From a virus, in IMG/VR virus record IMGVR_UViG_3300045996_002337, positions 62,001 through 126,000 of that record: a stretch of 64,000 nucleotides of DNA. One strand, given 5' to 3'. This document shows, piece by piece, positions 18,688 through 26,828 of this stretch. The notes under the pieces are model-generated. The model was given only the letters and a program-made list of their open reading frames with translations, was not told the DNA's origin and did no database searches. The number at the start of each line of letters is the position of its first letter. Positions within the stretch are counted from its first letter, which is position 1. Both the position numbers and the translations under genes were made by a program.

Positions 18688-19635
18688 ATGCCCAGTGGTC
18701 TAATGCCTTCCTACAAATATCGGCCATCTATCGCTGGAACTGAGCCAGCCATTCGTACCCGGTCCACGAGAAGGGCCCGGCTCTTCGCTGGTGGCACGTA
18801 CTTTCGCGCTAGAGATCCCGGGGTTCAAGGAAACAACATCTCAGTCGAGCTCATTGACTGGGTCTCCACACAACCTGGGGAAGAAGGAGTTCGTAAAGGT
18901 AAACTGATCGTCACGAACCATAACACAGTTTTTTCTGAGAACGTAACTGGTCCTGCAGATGTCGAGCTGCTTGAGCAAGAGCTGACGTGGAGAGAGCGAT
19001 ACGTCATCGACCAGCTAACAGGAACACCGCAAGCGCACAAATATAGCATTAGCTTACAAATAGCGCCCGCCGCAGTCCTTGAGGAGGATATCGGCCCCTT
19101 CAACTTTTCTCGCCTTTTTCACATTCCGAGTAAGCTGTCGGTAAAGCTCACCCCAAGGACCTCAGAATTCACACAAACCAGTGTGATTACGATCAAAGCA
19201 CGCACCCGGGTGTACGATTTGGTTGAAATTTCAGTGACCCCAGAGGCCGAGGAGGGGGAGCCAGCGGGCGAACCAATGACAGGGTGGGACCCTGAGGCAC
19301 TAAGGACCGCGGTTAACGCCTCAGATCCTTGGATTGAGATGATGGAGCGCAGCGGAACTGAGGGATCTGGAGGAGGTGTGCCGCTCCCAGATCTCGAAAA
19401 GCCTGACGCGCAGGACGATGGGGTAGATGATACGTTTTTGTTTGCTTTCCCAAGCACCCGCCTGGCAGGCGGTGATGGTCTCCCATTGACCCCATCAGGG
19501 GAGCGCACAGGACCAAGCCGCTCCATTGTTCATATCAACTTTGGAGAGGCCTACAACGGCAAGATGGCCGAAGTAAATGAGGTCTACGAGTGGGTAGGTG
19601 AAACGCCAGCAAATGGCGTATGGAAGCGTTACTGA
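18688..19635 (+). CDS. structural protein with tail-sheath-like N-terminus
   Basis: 315 residues, GAGG ribosome site. The segment RARLFAGGTYFRARDPG then QGNNISVELID resembles the N-terminal domain of tail sheath proteins (the GN-x-I-S-V motif). The second half is acidic, Gly/Pro rich and unlike sheath. No complete sheath domain set is present, so it could be a baseplate or tail-terminator protein borrowing the motif. Ends tail-to-tail with the lolA-like gene, overlapping by 7 bases. Confidence 0.65.
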   Translation: MPSGLMPSYKYRPSIAGTEPAIRTRSTRRARLFAGGTYFRARDPGVQGNNISVELIDWVSTQPGEEGVRKGKLIVTNHNTVFSENVTGPADVELLEQELTWRERYVIDQLTGTPQAHKYSISLQIAPAAVLEEDIGPFNFSRLFHIPSKLSVKLTPRTSEFTQTSVITIKARTRVYDLVEISVTPEAEEGEPAGEPMTGWDPEALRTAVNASDPWIEMMERSGTEGSGGGVPLPDLEKPDAQDDGVDDTFLFAFPSTRLAGGDGLPLTPSGERTGPSRSIVHINFGEAYNGKMAEVNEVYEWVGETPANGVWKRY

Positions 19636-20231
19636 CCTAGAACGTCGGCACCCTTAGGAGCCGTAAACGTAAATGTGCCATCCGGAATGGATGGATTAGT
19701 TTCCATGTTTGAGAAGGTCAGGACTGAGCGTTGCCCAAATGAATCCATGATTTCAAGAACCGCGAGCTCATTACCGCGAAATGCAACCTTCATGGCTTCA
19801 ATTGCCCCGTCATTTGATTTTGGGCGGGCGAGAACCCATTCAAGGCCGTCCTTCGGCTCCAGGTTCTGCAGCACAAATTCCTTCTCGATGTTGCCACCCG
19901 AGAGAATGACTGCAGGTGTGGAGCCGAGGACCGCGCCCAGATCTCGCACTGTCACTTGGTTCAGGTCAGCATCATACAGGTATACCTTCTTGCCATCAGC
20001 AACCATGGTTTGATTGAAGGGTTTGGTGTAGACGAACTTGAACTTGTTCGGGCGCGAGAATTCAAAGGTTCCAGAAGAGGTCTTTCTTTTACCATTTGGT
20101 GACACAACCGTTTGAGAGAAGTCTGCTTTGCCCGTTTTTGCTGTTTGGGCAAAACTTTTCAAGGTGGTCACCGCTTCAGCATTCGCTAGCAGCGGAGCTG
20201 CTGCTAGAACAATCATCGTTAAAAATTTCAT
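19629..20231 (-). CDS. lolA: LolA-like outer-membrane lipoprotein carrier
   Basis: 200 residues from ATG 20231, chosen because it gives a clean Sec signal (MKFLTMIVLAAAPLLANA) and overlaps the upstream stop as ATGA. The mature part has the LolA pattern: LKSFAQTAKTGKADFSQTVV, a S-S-G-T-F-E-F-S-R-P-N-K-F strand pair, DGKKVYLYDADLNQVTVRDL, and a C-terminal SVLTFSNMETNPSI. Length and order match bacterial LolA, the periplasmic chaperone that moves lipoproteins from LolCDE to LolB. A phage copy could help deliver the spanin lipoproteins or disturb host lipoprotein traffic. The role is inference; the family call is strong. Confidence 0.85.
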   Translation of the reverse strand: MKFLTMIVLAAAPLLANAEAVTTLKSFAQTAKTGKADFSQTVVSPNGKRKTSSGTFEFSRPNKFKFVYTKPFNQTMVADGKKVYLYDADLNQVTVRDLGAVLGSTPAVILSGGNIEKEFVLQNLEPKDGLEWVLARPKSNDGAIEAMKVAFRGNELAVLEIMDSFGQRSVLTFSNMETNPSIPDGTFTFTAPKGADVLGQ

Positions 20232-20872
20232 TCGAACCAATCCGTGTATGAGCCAGGGAAGCCATCTGGCTGATAGAGCCACATGCCGCCATCAGCGGTG
20301 TTGAGCTTCAATGAAAACTTAAGTTGCTCGAGTGACCCGACCAAAACCGGCGAAACCGCGGTAATGAAGTGTGGGCCAGCAGGGAAGATTACCAAGGTGC
20401 CGCGCTGTGGGACTAGGCTAAAATTATATGCTGGAAATTCAAGCTTACCACCATATACTTCATGACGCGGGTCAAGTGGCACTCCACCACCAAAGTCTTT
20501 AAGCCAAAGGTAACAAACCAGATCTACGTCTTTTACCTTGACCCACTTCTTTCGAAGAAACTTTGAATTCTCGCATCCGTGCACTTCGCACGGGTGTTTT
20601 GGATCTTCAAAGTACTGTTGAAAGCGGGGCTTATCCATGCCCTTAATGATACCACGGAAGCGAGATTGAATGTCGCCCCCATGCTCAAGCAACGCCTGTT
20701 GCAGTAGTTCAATGAGCGGCTCTTCTGAAACGATACGCTCATTTTTTACTGGCCGCCCATCTTCTGCAATTGAAGGAACCTTGATGCCGTACTCTGCAAT
20801 GATTCTTTCGCAATTGGCGGGGGAGATGAACTCCTCTACCACATGAAACGGGCTATGTGTATGTTGTGTCAT
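20228..20872 (-). CDS. 2OG-Fe(II) oxygenase-like (prolyl hydroxylase-type) protein
   Basis: 214 residues. The core order resembles phage 2OG-Fe(II) oxygenases: a hydrophobic strand VDLVCYLWLKDF, YGGKLEF, VPQRGTLVIFPAG, HFITAVSPVLVG and a final basic strand LKFSL. The distal His (HFITAV) is present, but the expected first H-x-D just before the YLWL strand is not clear (KVKDVD instead), so metal binding may be altered. An N-terminal VVEEFISPANCERII helix is typical of the family. Translation couples to lolA by ATGA. Confidence 0.68.
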   Translation of the reverse strand: MTQHTHSPFHVVEEFISPANCERIIAEYGIKVPSIAEDGRPVKNERIVSEEPLIELLQQALLEHGGDIQSRFRGIIKGMDKPRFQQYFEDPKHPCEVHGCENSKFLRKKWVKVKDVDLVCYLWLKDFGGGVPLDPRHEVYGGKLEFPAYNFSLVPQRGTLVIFPAGPHFITAVSPVLVGSLEQLKFSLKLNTADGGMWLYQPDGFPGSYTDWFE

Positions 20873-20873
20873 T

Positions 20874-21458
20874 TCACTTTACTTGGAACATGTCAATGAT
20901 GTCATCACCGACCATGAGTTGGGCCTTCTCTGCCTGCTCAACGGGAAGCTCAATTGATGTCGAGTGGCGATTAACACTGATGCTCAACCGCTGTGACGGT
21001 GCCTTAACATCCGCTGGCCAAAACGAGAAAATGCTTTCATTGAGGTTGTAGGTCATCTTAGCTTCACCAACCAGGCGCTCAACGCGGAGCACGCTTGTTG
21101 GCTGCTTGACACGAACAGCTTCGATGAGTTCACCGTCTACCGTAACTTGACCAAGGGACTCAAAATTGAAGTCGTCACCTGAGACATCGATGTCATCACC
21201 GGCGTCTGCGTCATCAGCAGCTTGCTCGCTATCGGCTGGTTCACCATCAGCGTCGTCAACTTCAGAGCCGGGAGAGAACGCATAACCGGGGCCGAAGCCA
21301 TATGCGTTAGGTCCAAGAAGGCCGAGCACAATGTGCAGCAAAGACTTTGGTGTTGGTTCTTCAACGTCAACGTCATGGCCAGCACCACGCAGCATCTTCA
21401 CAGCGTCGTCAACATCAGATTTTACGTCGCTAGGTGCGACAATAACAATTTTTGCCAT
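20874..21458 (-). CDS. uncharacterised acidic late-region protein
   Basis: 194 residues. Residues 1-35 have a Rossmann-like IVIVAPSDV start; residues about 67-95 are an acidic Asp/Ala linker; the C-terminal 90 residues look like a small beta domain. An LVGEAK site occurs near residue 132, similar to the EAK junctions of the 975-residue protein upstream in the same operon. No family recognised. Possibly a head-associated protein. Confidence 0.6.
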   Translation of the reverse strand: MAKIVIVAPSDVKSDVDDAVKMLRGAGHDVDVEEPTPKSLLHIVLGLLGPNAYGFGPGYAFSPGSEVDDADGEPADSEQAADDADAGDDIDVSGDDFNFESLGQVTVDGELIEAVRVKQPTSVLRVERLVGEAKMTYNLNESIFSFWPADVKAPSQRLSISVNRHSTSIELPVEQAEKAQLMVGDDIIDMFQVK

Positions 21459-21468
21459 CTTGATTTCC

Positions 21469-21906
21469 TTATTTGAGACCGGCTAGAGCGCGGAAGCGGG
21501 CTGTGGAAACACCACCCTCTTGTACTGGCTTCTTCGCCTCTACGATTGAAACTGGAGTGGTCGACTTGGCGTCATTCGCCATCTTCATGCGATCTACGCC
21601 GATGCGCTTTACAACTTGAAACGTCTCAGTACGACCAGAATCTGGGCAAACAATGCCCACTGAAAATACTACGTCAAATGCAACGATCGCGGAATCGTTG
21701 GCATATGAAACAGGGTTGATGCTGTTTGCGAAAACGGAGATGTGGCTGGGGTCCAGCGCTGCAACCGTTGGTGCTCCAATAACAATAGAGGCATCTACGA
21801 CATCTCCATCTGGCACAGTGATTGGCACTTCAGCCGCTGGCAGCGATGCATAGTTAGCGCCTGCATTGGCGTAGCTGTCATCCATTTCTTTGATTTCTGG
21901 GTTCAT
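21469..21906 (-). CDS. uncharacterised late protein
   Basis: 145 residues with its own late promoter box 24 nt upstream. It has a short acidic N-terminus and a beta-rich middle; near the C-terminus is SIVEAKKPV, an I-x-E-A site of the kind cut by T4 prohead protease. No known family. First gene of the unit that continues into the 194-residue gene, the oxygenase and lolA. Confidence 0.65.
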   Translation of the reverse strand: MNPEIKEMDDSYANAGANYASLPAAEVPITVPDGDVVDASIVIGAPTVAALDPSHISVFANSINPVSYANDSAIVAFDVVFSVGIVCPDSGRTETFQVVKRIGVDRMKMANDAKSTTPVSIVEAKKPVQEGGVSTARFRALAGLK

Positions 21907-21930
21907 TATGACTCCTAAATTCAGACAGTC

Positions 21931-21938
21931 TATTTATG
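21931..21938 (-). promoter_or_regulatory. T4-type late promoter box CATAAATA
   Basis: On the - strand, 24 nt upstream of ATG 21906, in the 27-bp gap before the nuclease gene. Confidence 0.68.
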
Positions 21939-22602
21939 CCGTTGCCAGGGTCTTGGCCCAGAAGGCATCTACCCGTTTCCCAAGTTCTTCATAATGGTCA
22001 ACAAGTGTAACCACAAATTCCATTGGAAAACCTGTGTCTGCCACCATTAAGATGACGCCAGTTTGGATGTCAGTGCCAAACATTTCATTGTGCGCGATGG
22101 CGTAAAATGTCAACTGCAGCTCGTAATCTGAGATGTCCTTGCGGTTCTTGATTCGCGAGGCTGTCTTGAAGTCAACAATGCAGGGGATTCCCTTGTATTG
22201 TCCAACGAGGTCGCAACGACCCGCAACTTCAAGTGTCTCAGAATAGAGAGCAACCTCTTGCCCCCACACTTGGTCTACCTTGTTTAACTTTAGCTTAAGC
22301 GCGTTGAACGAATTCAAATCTGCCTGAGGAACAGGTTTGCCACCGATAGGAGCATCAACCTGTTCTTTCTTAAGATAACGTTCAGCTAGCAAGTGAACGT
22401 TGGTTCCTCGATCAGTCGCCTTCTTAGACACCTCTGCAGCTTTAGCGTGCCCTAGGGCGTTGCGCCAATTTTCAAGAGAGGCTGCTTTTTCCGGAGGTTC
22501 AGTGCCACCTAACACGGTGGTGATTGACGGATAAAATCCTTTTGGGCAATCATACCATCGCCCGTTGTGGGTTACGGTGGTTAGCTCTGGGTATTCAAAC
22601 AT
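21934..22602 (-). CDS. PD-(D/E)XK exonuclease, MGME1/RecB-like
   Basis: 222 residues. The nuclease core is clear: YPSITTVLGG, RGTNVHLLAE (His70, Glu74), GRCDLVGQYKG (Asp131), VDFKTASR (Asp144-x-Lys146) and DYELQLTFYA (Gln). This is the arrangement of the mitochondrial genome maintenance exonuclease 1/Cas4-RecB superfamily. Single-stranded DNA exonuclease activity is likely, in recombination or DNA-end processing. Its stop overlaps the late promoter box of the next gene. It sits inside a late, head-protein-like operon, so packaging in the capsid is conceivable. Confidence 0.82.
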   Translation of the reverse strand: MFEYPELTTVTHNGRWYDCPKGFYPSITTVLGGTEPPEKAASLENWRNALGHAKAAEVSKKATDRGTNVHLLAERYLKKEQVDAPIGGKPVPQADLNSFNALKLKLNKVDQVWGQEVALYSETLEVAGRCDLVGQYKGIPCIVDFKTASRIKNRKDISDYELQLTFYAIAHNEMFGTDIQTGVILMVADTGFPMEFVVTLVDHYEELGKRVDAFWAKTLATA

Positions 22603-22612
22603 GGTGCTTTCG

Positions 22613-23224
22613 TTAGGCGCTGAGCGTCTTTATAATTTCTTCAGACCAGTCTGTGTACAGTGGAACCGCAAAGTATTCCGCGCATTGAATCATAATTTCA
22701 TTTCCAGAATCAATGGCGTCTATGAAATTCTTGTCGGTGTATTTGAGCTTAGATAGGTATTTGTCAGCGGCTTCGGCTTCGGCGGCTTCAACGTTCGCGC
22801 CTTTACTGGCCGCGCCGCGCATGGCCTGAATAATTGCCTGGTCAAGCCCGGTTTGAAAGAACAGATCAGATACATCAGGCGACCAGAGAAATTCAAACGA
22901 GCCGATTGGGAAAATTGCGTGAACTCGCCCATAGGTCTGCGCGTCAACAAGTTCGCCGGTTGCAAATAGCGCAGCACTTCGCCCGTTAATGCCAAATTGT
23001 TGCTGAAACCAAGCGTCAACCAGTTCGTGCACTTTCTGGCTCGAGCTTTTTGGGCGACGGTCAATTCTAACTTCTTTGCGCAAAAACTCCGACTGAGGAT
23101 TCTTCAGACCACGATAAATGAGTCCACCTTGGGCCGCCCTCAGGAACGGTGCGCACTCTTCATTAATCATTTCAATGATCTTGGCCGCGTCTGTTTCGCT
23201 CTCAAACAATTCTCGAATTTTCAT
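22613..23224 (-). CDS. ADP-ribosyltransferase-like protein with capsid-targeting-like leader
   Basis: 203 residues beginning MKIRELFES, the leader shared with the cassette at 32-34 kb; LFE is an L-x-E prohead-protease type site. The body has features of R-S-E ADP-ribosyltransferases: GLIYRGL (Arg38), RIDRRP at 53-58, GRSAALFATG (Ser83), YGRVHAIFPIG and GNEIMIQ (Glu176). T4 Alt, a packaged ADP-ribosyltransferase with a leader of the same kind, is the model. The domain call is by motif order and needs structural confirmation. Stop/start overlap (ATGA) with the upstream basic protein gene. Confidence 0.62.
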   Translation of the reverse strand: MKIRELFESETDAAKIIEMINEECAPFLRAAQGGLIYRGLKNPQSEFLRKEVRIDRRPKSSSQKVHELVDAWFQQQFGINGRSAALFATGELVDAQTYGRVHAIFPIGSFEFLWSPDVSDLFFQTGLDQAIIQAMRGAASKGANVEAAEAEAADKYLSKLKYTDKNFIDAIDSGNEIMIQCAEYFAVPLYTDWSEEIIKTLSA

Positions 23225-23895
23225 CTTTTTGCTTTGTTCATTCGCGTTAGACGCTTGCTTAATGATTTCTTGCGTGTGCGCTTCGACTTCAAAACGCGGA
23301 TGATCTTCTTCCGACGTCCTGCAATAGAGAGCTTCATGCGTGTCGATGCTTTAGCGCGCGGCTTGTAGGCCGTCTTGATGTTAGCAACGACACGACCTTT
23401 ACGGTATCCCGACGTTACTCGGAATCCCTTCTTGATCTTTTTACCAGAACGACGAAATGCAGCCTTCACTGCCTCATCAACTAGTTCAATTGTAACATCA
23501 TCGGTTGGCGGTTCATCCTCGGCTTCAGGTTCGCCCTCCTCAATGCCGAGCTCCTTCAGTGTATCCATGTCAAGAACTACACCTGAAGGATACACATCAT
23601 CGTTGACACGCGTTAGGACAATTGAATCTTCCGTAGGTTCAACCAGAACGACCTTGCCGTTCTGGTCCTTAATCTCCCCAGGTTCGCCGTCCTCAGCGAT
23701 GTCGAAGAACTTCTGAAGCTGAACGTTGTCAATCTTCAATTGGAAGCCATCGCAAGAGAGGATCAAACCATGATTGGCGAGGTGACCAACGGACCACCCA
23801 GCAGGAACCGTAGGTCCAACTTCAGGAGAGGCTTGCGCCTCTCCGTCTGTTGAAGGCTCTTCAATCTCTTTTGAGACTTCCTTTAGAAGATTCAC
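23221..23895 (-). CDS. acidic/basic two-part protein, probable internal head protein
   Basis: 224 residues from GTG 23895, chosen because it overlaps the upstream stop as GTGA. The N-terminus is VNLLKEVSKEIEE, containing L-K-E. Residues 20-150 are acidic with a small beta domain; an IEEGEPEAEDEPP segment (an I-x-E site) precedes a very basic C-terminal 70 residues (KKIKKG, GRRKKIIR, KRTRKKSLSKR). Cleavage between the halves would free a DNA-binding polypeptide. No named family. Context with leader-bearing proteins suggests a packaged DNA-associated protein. Confidence 0.62.
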   Translation of the reverse strand: MNLLKEVSKEIEEPSTDGEAQASPEVGPTVPAGWSVGHLANHGLILSCDGFQLKIDNVQLQKFFDIAEDGEPGEIKDQNGKVVLVEPTEDSIVLTRVNDDVYPSGVVLDMDTLKELGIEEGEPEAEDEPPTDDVTIELVDEAVKAAFRRSGKKIKKGFRVTSGYRKGRVVANIKTAYKPRAKASTRMKLSIAGRRKKIIRVLKSKRTRKKSLSKRLTRMNKAKR

Positions 23896-26819
23896 AGCGA
23901 AGCTTTCACCAGTGCGTTGTACTCGGACTTGGTAACGCGATGCTTCTTGAACCATGCCTTGTTTTCTTCCCAGTCGCCACCAGAATCATAGCCATCCTTT
24001 TCAAGCTTAGCGAGATAGGTGTCCATGCCAGCGGCCGAACCGCCGAGGAACAACGCGCGAACTGCGCGAGCTGAACCATTAGTTGACTGTTGAATCTTGG
24101 ACAGCACTGCTTCAACATCTACCTTAGCTTCATTCAGATCTTCGTTAGCTTGTTCAGGCTGGCCACCACGTGGAGCAGTGTTCTTAGAAAGAACGTCTTG
24201 CAGTCGACCGATGAGGGTCAGTACCTGCGCGCGGTTACGAAGCTCAGCCTTGCGTGTGCGCAGCGACTGCACGATCTGTGTACGGCGACGTTGGAGTACA
24301 TCGTCTGGAATGCCCAGAGCGGAGACGAGACCAACAACTGCTTGCGCGAAGTCGTCGTTACCAACGTCAAGGGCTTCTTTGAGTGGGGGTGCTTTGTTAA
24401 GCTTCACGACCTTATGATCGTCCAGGCCTTCACCGTCGATTTCGTCTTGGGCATCTTGCTTGGTATCAAATGGACCATCGTAGTAGTCGCCATCGTATGT
24501 CACGATGTAATAACCTGGGCCCTCACGATTTTCTTTGAGGCCAGAGAGCTTCTTGCCTTCCGAAACCGGCTTCATCGCGTCAGACGACTTAACACCTAGA
24601 CGGGTTGCCAGCAGACGCAGCGCACGTTCAAGATTTGAATCCTGCTCGATGAGCTCAGCGGTGCGATACACGCCAGTACCAACTGCAGATGGACCACCAG
24701 TGGTGATCAGTGATTCTGGAAGACCCAGTTCTACGAGAACGGTTTCAAACAGCTTCTGAATGAACGAACCACGCTTCTGGCGAGGAGCTTCAGTGAGCTT
24801 GGCTTCACTAACTTTGGCCGTCTTGATCCAACCAGTCGACCCATCCCATTCGCCGACGCCCTTTGTGGAGCCACGCTTGAACGGCTTGTCACCGACCAAA
24901 GCATTGGCGATGTCCTCGTCGCCATCAAGCCAGTGGCCAGGGTGGGCCTTCTTTAGAGCGCGCTTCCAGGCTGCGAACGACGTGTATTCCTGGTTGCCAT
25001 CTGCATCTTTAGCTTCATTTGTTTGCTCAGCTGGTGGTGCGTAGCCCTTGGCATTTGCAAGGCCCTCATACAGCGACATGAATGCGCGACGGACAGAGAC
25101 CTTCTTGCGGAGCATATCAGCAGCACTGGAGATTGTTGACTCAACGTCTTCAGTGTTTAGGTAACGACCTGGAACGCCCGCCATTACGTGGAAAGCGATC
25201 AAGCGCTTTGCGAATGGGAGCTTGAGCTTAGCGGTCAGGGCGCGTGCTTGGCTGTCAAGCGGAATGTTGAAGCCGTCCTTGACGCCATCACGATCTTCGC
25301 CAGGAGCCTCTTGCAGAACGCGGGCGAGGAATTTGGAACCAATTGTTGTCATGTTATTCTCCTGTTCAATATCCTCTTTTTTGAGGCGGGTTAGTTTTTT
25401 GCCGTGCTTTTCCTTGGTGAGCTTCTTATCACCACGCATTACGTACTCTTCGCCTTCATTGTCCTCAATGTAGACTACATTGTTTGGACCCTCTACCATC
25501 GCGGCGATGTGAAGACCCTTACCTGTCATTGCCTTGATGGCAGCAGCTTGAGAAGGAGAGTCTGCTTCTTGCTCCTTGGCCTCATTTGTGCGAGACGTTG
25601 GGACGATGTCGAATGTCAAGTCCTTGTACTTTGCCTGATCACCCATCTCTTCGATCCACTGTTCGCAATTATCGTATGAACCTTCATAGTAGATGCGACC
25701 CTTTGTCTCATCTGCTTTGACGCGATAGGTGCCCTTGGCCTCGTTCATGCGTTTTTTGGCGCGATCAGTTAGCAGATCAGGATTTTGATTGATCAAATCC
25801 GCCATGTCATCCTCATCCAGCGACGCAAAGCCAAACTCGCCATATTCATCTTCAGCCATCTTATTTGCTCGCTTAATGTCGATGTAATCTTCCATGTCAT
25901 CTTCATCAAGCCCCGAGAATCCGAATTCGCCGTGATGCTCTTTTGCGATGTAGTTCAGCTGCGCCCACGGCGTTTTGCCCTTAGCATTGAGCGCCTCCTT
26001 CACGGGCTCATCCTCATCTTCAACTGGCTCTGCTGGTGCCGCCTTCTTTTTCTTTTTCTTCTTAGGCTTGCCGTCTTCGTCAGTCTCGTCCTCTTCACTT
26101 GACCCTTCGTCAGAGGCTTCCTCATCTCCAGCTTCATCTTCTGCGGCTGCAGCGGCAATTTCGTCCTCTACTTCAGCTTGAGGATCGGCTTTCTTTTTAG
26201 GAGCCTCTTCCTCCTCGGAGTCATCACTAGCAACAACGTCAAAGTTGTCATCAGCAAAATCATCGCCGATTTCAAGATCTTCGGTGTCATCGAGTTCAAG
26301 GTCAGCGTCAGGATCGGCATCGCCCTCCTCGTCTTCAGAACGAGGCCATACGACGTCAACGATGTCAAACTCAGTCGTAAGGCGGTTGATGGCTTCCTCG
26401 ATGTCATCCTCGAGGCCGAGCATGTTCTTCATGGCCTCTTCAAACTTGTCGGCTTGCTCGGCGTTGACATAGACCTTAACGATCTGGCCGTCATCGGTTT
26501 CAAGCCCGAACGGGACGGTGTCGATCTCGTCATTGAGTTCCTCAGCGCGCTCGATATAGTTTGCTACATCGGAACCACTCACTACACCGTTCGAGTTAAT
26601 GGTGTTGCGCATCAAGCTGAAGGCAATGTCAGTGCTCGCGCCTGCCTTATCGGCGACGTCGTTGGTTCCAGCGTCAGTGGCATCCGATTTCTTGAGAAGC
26701 TGCTGCGTGTTGCTCAGCTCCTTAAGAAGGCTTGACTGAGACTGAGATTCCTGTTGAACGGGTGCGACAGTAGGGGTCTCAGCGATTGATTGTGTGTTGA
26801 TGGTCTTTAGAAGACTCAT
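23892..26819 (-). CDS. 975-residue acidic modular protein with repeated xEA(K) junctions
   Basis: Starts at ATG 26819 with AGGA six bases upstream. Residues 1-14 end in SIAE, an I-x-E site. Residues 150-275 are a highly acidic low-complexity region followed by a KKKKKKK run (253-259). After it, short folded modules alternate with junctions: VKE275|A, MNE360|A, TNE413|A, LQE504|A, TNE602|A, VSE672|A, LTE677|A, LKE763|N, LKE815|A, LNE897|A. Two copies of a GEFGF-x-x-LDEDDM unit lie near 297-309 and 327-339. The junctions resemble the L/I-x-E|A sites cut by T4 gp21. I infer a scaffold or cargo polyprotein matured in the prohead. No known family recognised. Confidence 0.65.
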   Translation of the reverse strand: MSLLKTINTQSIAETPTVAPVQQESQSQSSLLKELSNTQQLLKKSDATDAGTNDVADKAGASTDIAFSLMRNTINSNGVVSGSDVANYIERAEELNDEIDTVPFGLETDDGQIVKVYVNAEQADKFEEAMKNMLGLEDDIEEAINRLTTEFDIVDVVWPRSEDEEGDADPDADLELDDTEDLEIGDDFADDNFDVVASDDSEEEEAPKKKADPQAEVEDEIAAAAAEDEAGDEEASDEGSSEEDETDEDGKPKKKKKKKAAPAEPVEDEDEPVKEALNAKGKTPWAQLNYIAKEHHGEFGFSGLDEDDMEDYIDIKRANKMAEDEYGEFGFASLDEDDMADLINQNPDLLTDRAKKRMNEAKGTYRVKADETKGRIYYEGSYDNCEQWIEEMGDQAKYKDLTFDIVPTSRTNEAKEQEADSPSQAAAIKAMTGKGLHIAAMVEGPNNVVYIEDNEGEEYVMRGDKKLTKEKHGKKLTRLKKEDIEQENNMTTIGSKFLARVLQEAPGEDRDGVKDGFNIPLDSQARALTAKLKLPFAKRLIAFHVMAGVPGRYLNTEDVESTISSAADMLRKKVSVRRAFMSLYEGLANAKGYAPPAEQTNEAKDADGNQEYTSFAAWKRALKKAHPGHWLDGDEDIANALVGDKPFKRGSTKGVGEWDGSTGWIKTAKVSEAKLTEAPRQKRGSFIQKLFETVLVELGLPESLITTGGPSAVGTGVYRTAELIEQDSNLERALRLLATRLGVKSSDAMKPVSEGKKLSGLKENREGPGYYIVTYDGDYYDGPFDTKQDAQDEIDGEGLDDHKVVKLNKAPPLKEALDVGNDDFAQAVVGLVSALGIPDDVLQRRRTQIVQSLRTRKAELRNRAQVLTLIGRLQDVLSKNTAPRGGQPEQANEDLNEAKVDVEAVLSKIQQSTNGSARAVRALFLGGSAAGMDTYLAKLEKDGYDSGGDWEENKAWFKKHRVTKSEYNALVKASL

Positions 26820-26828
26820 GTTAGTCCT

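Noticed and set aside
18688-19635. Assignment as the tail sheath protein
   Set aside because: Only an N-terminal GNNIS-type segment matches; the length and acidic second half do not fit a full sheath.
24535-26735. Long open frames on the + strand opposite the 975-residue gene (up to 185 residues)
   Set aside because: They mirror the acidic low-complexity codons of the real gene, lack ribosome sites and run against the operon.
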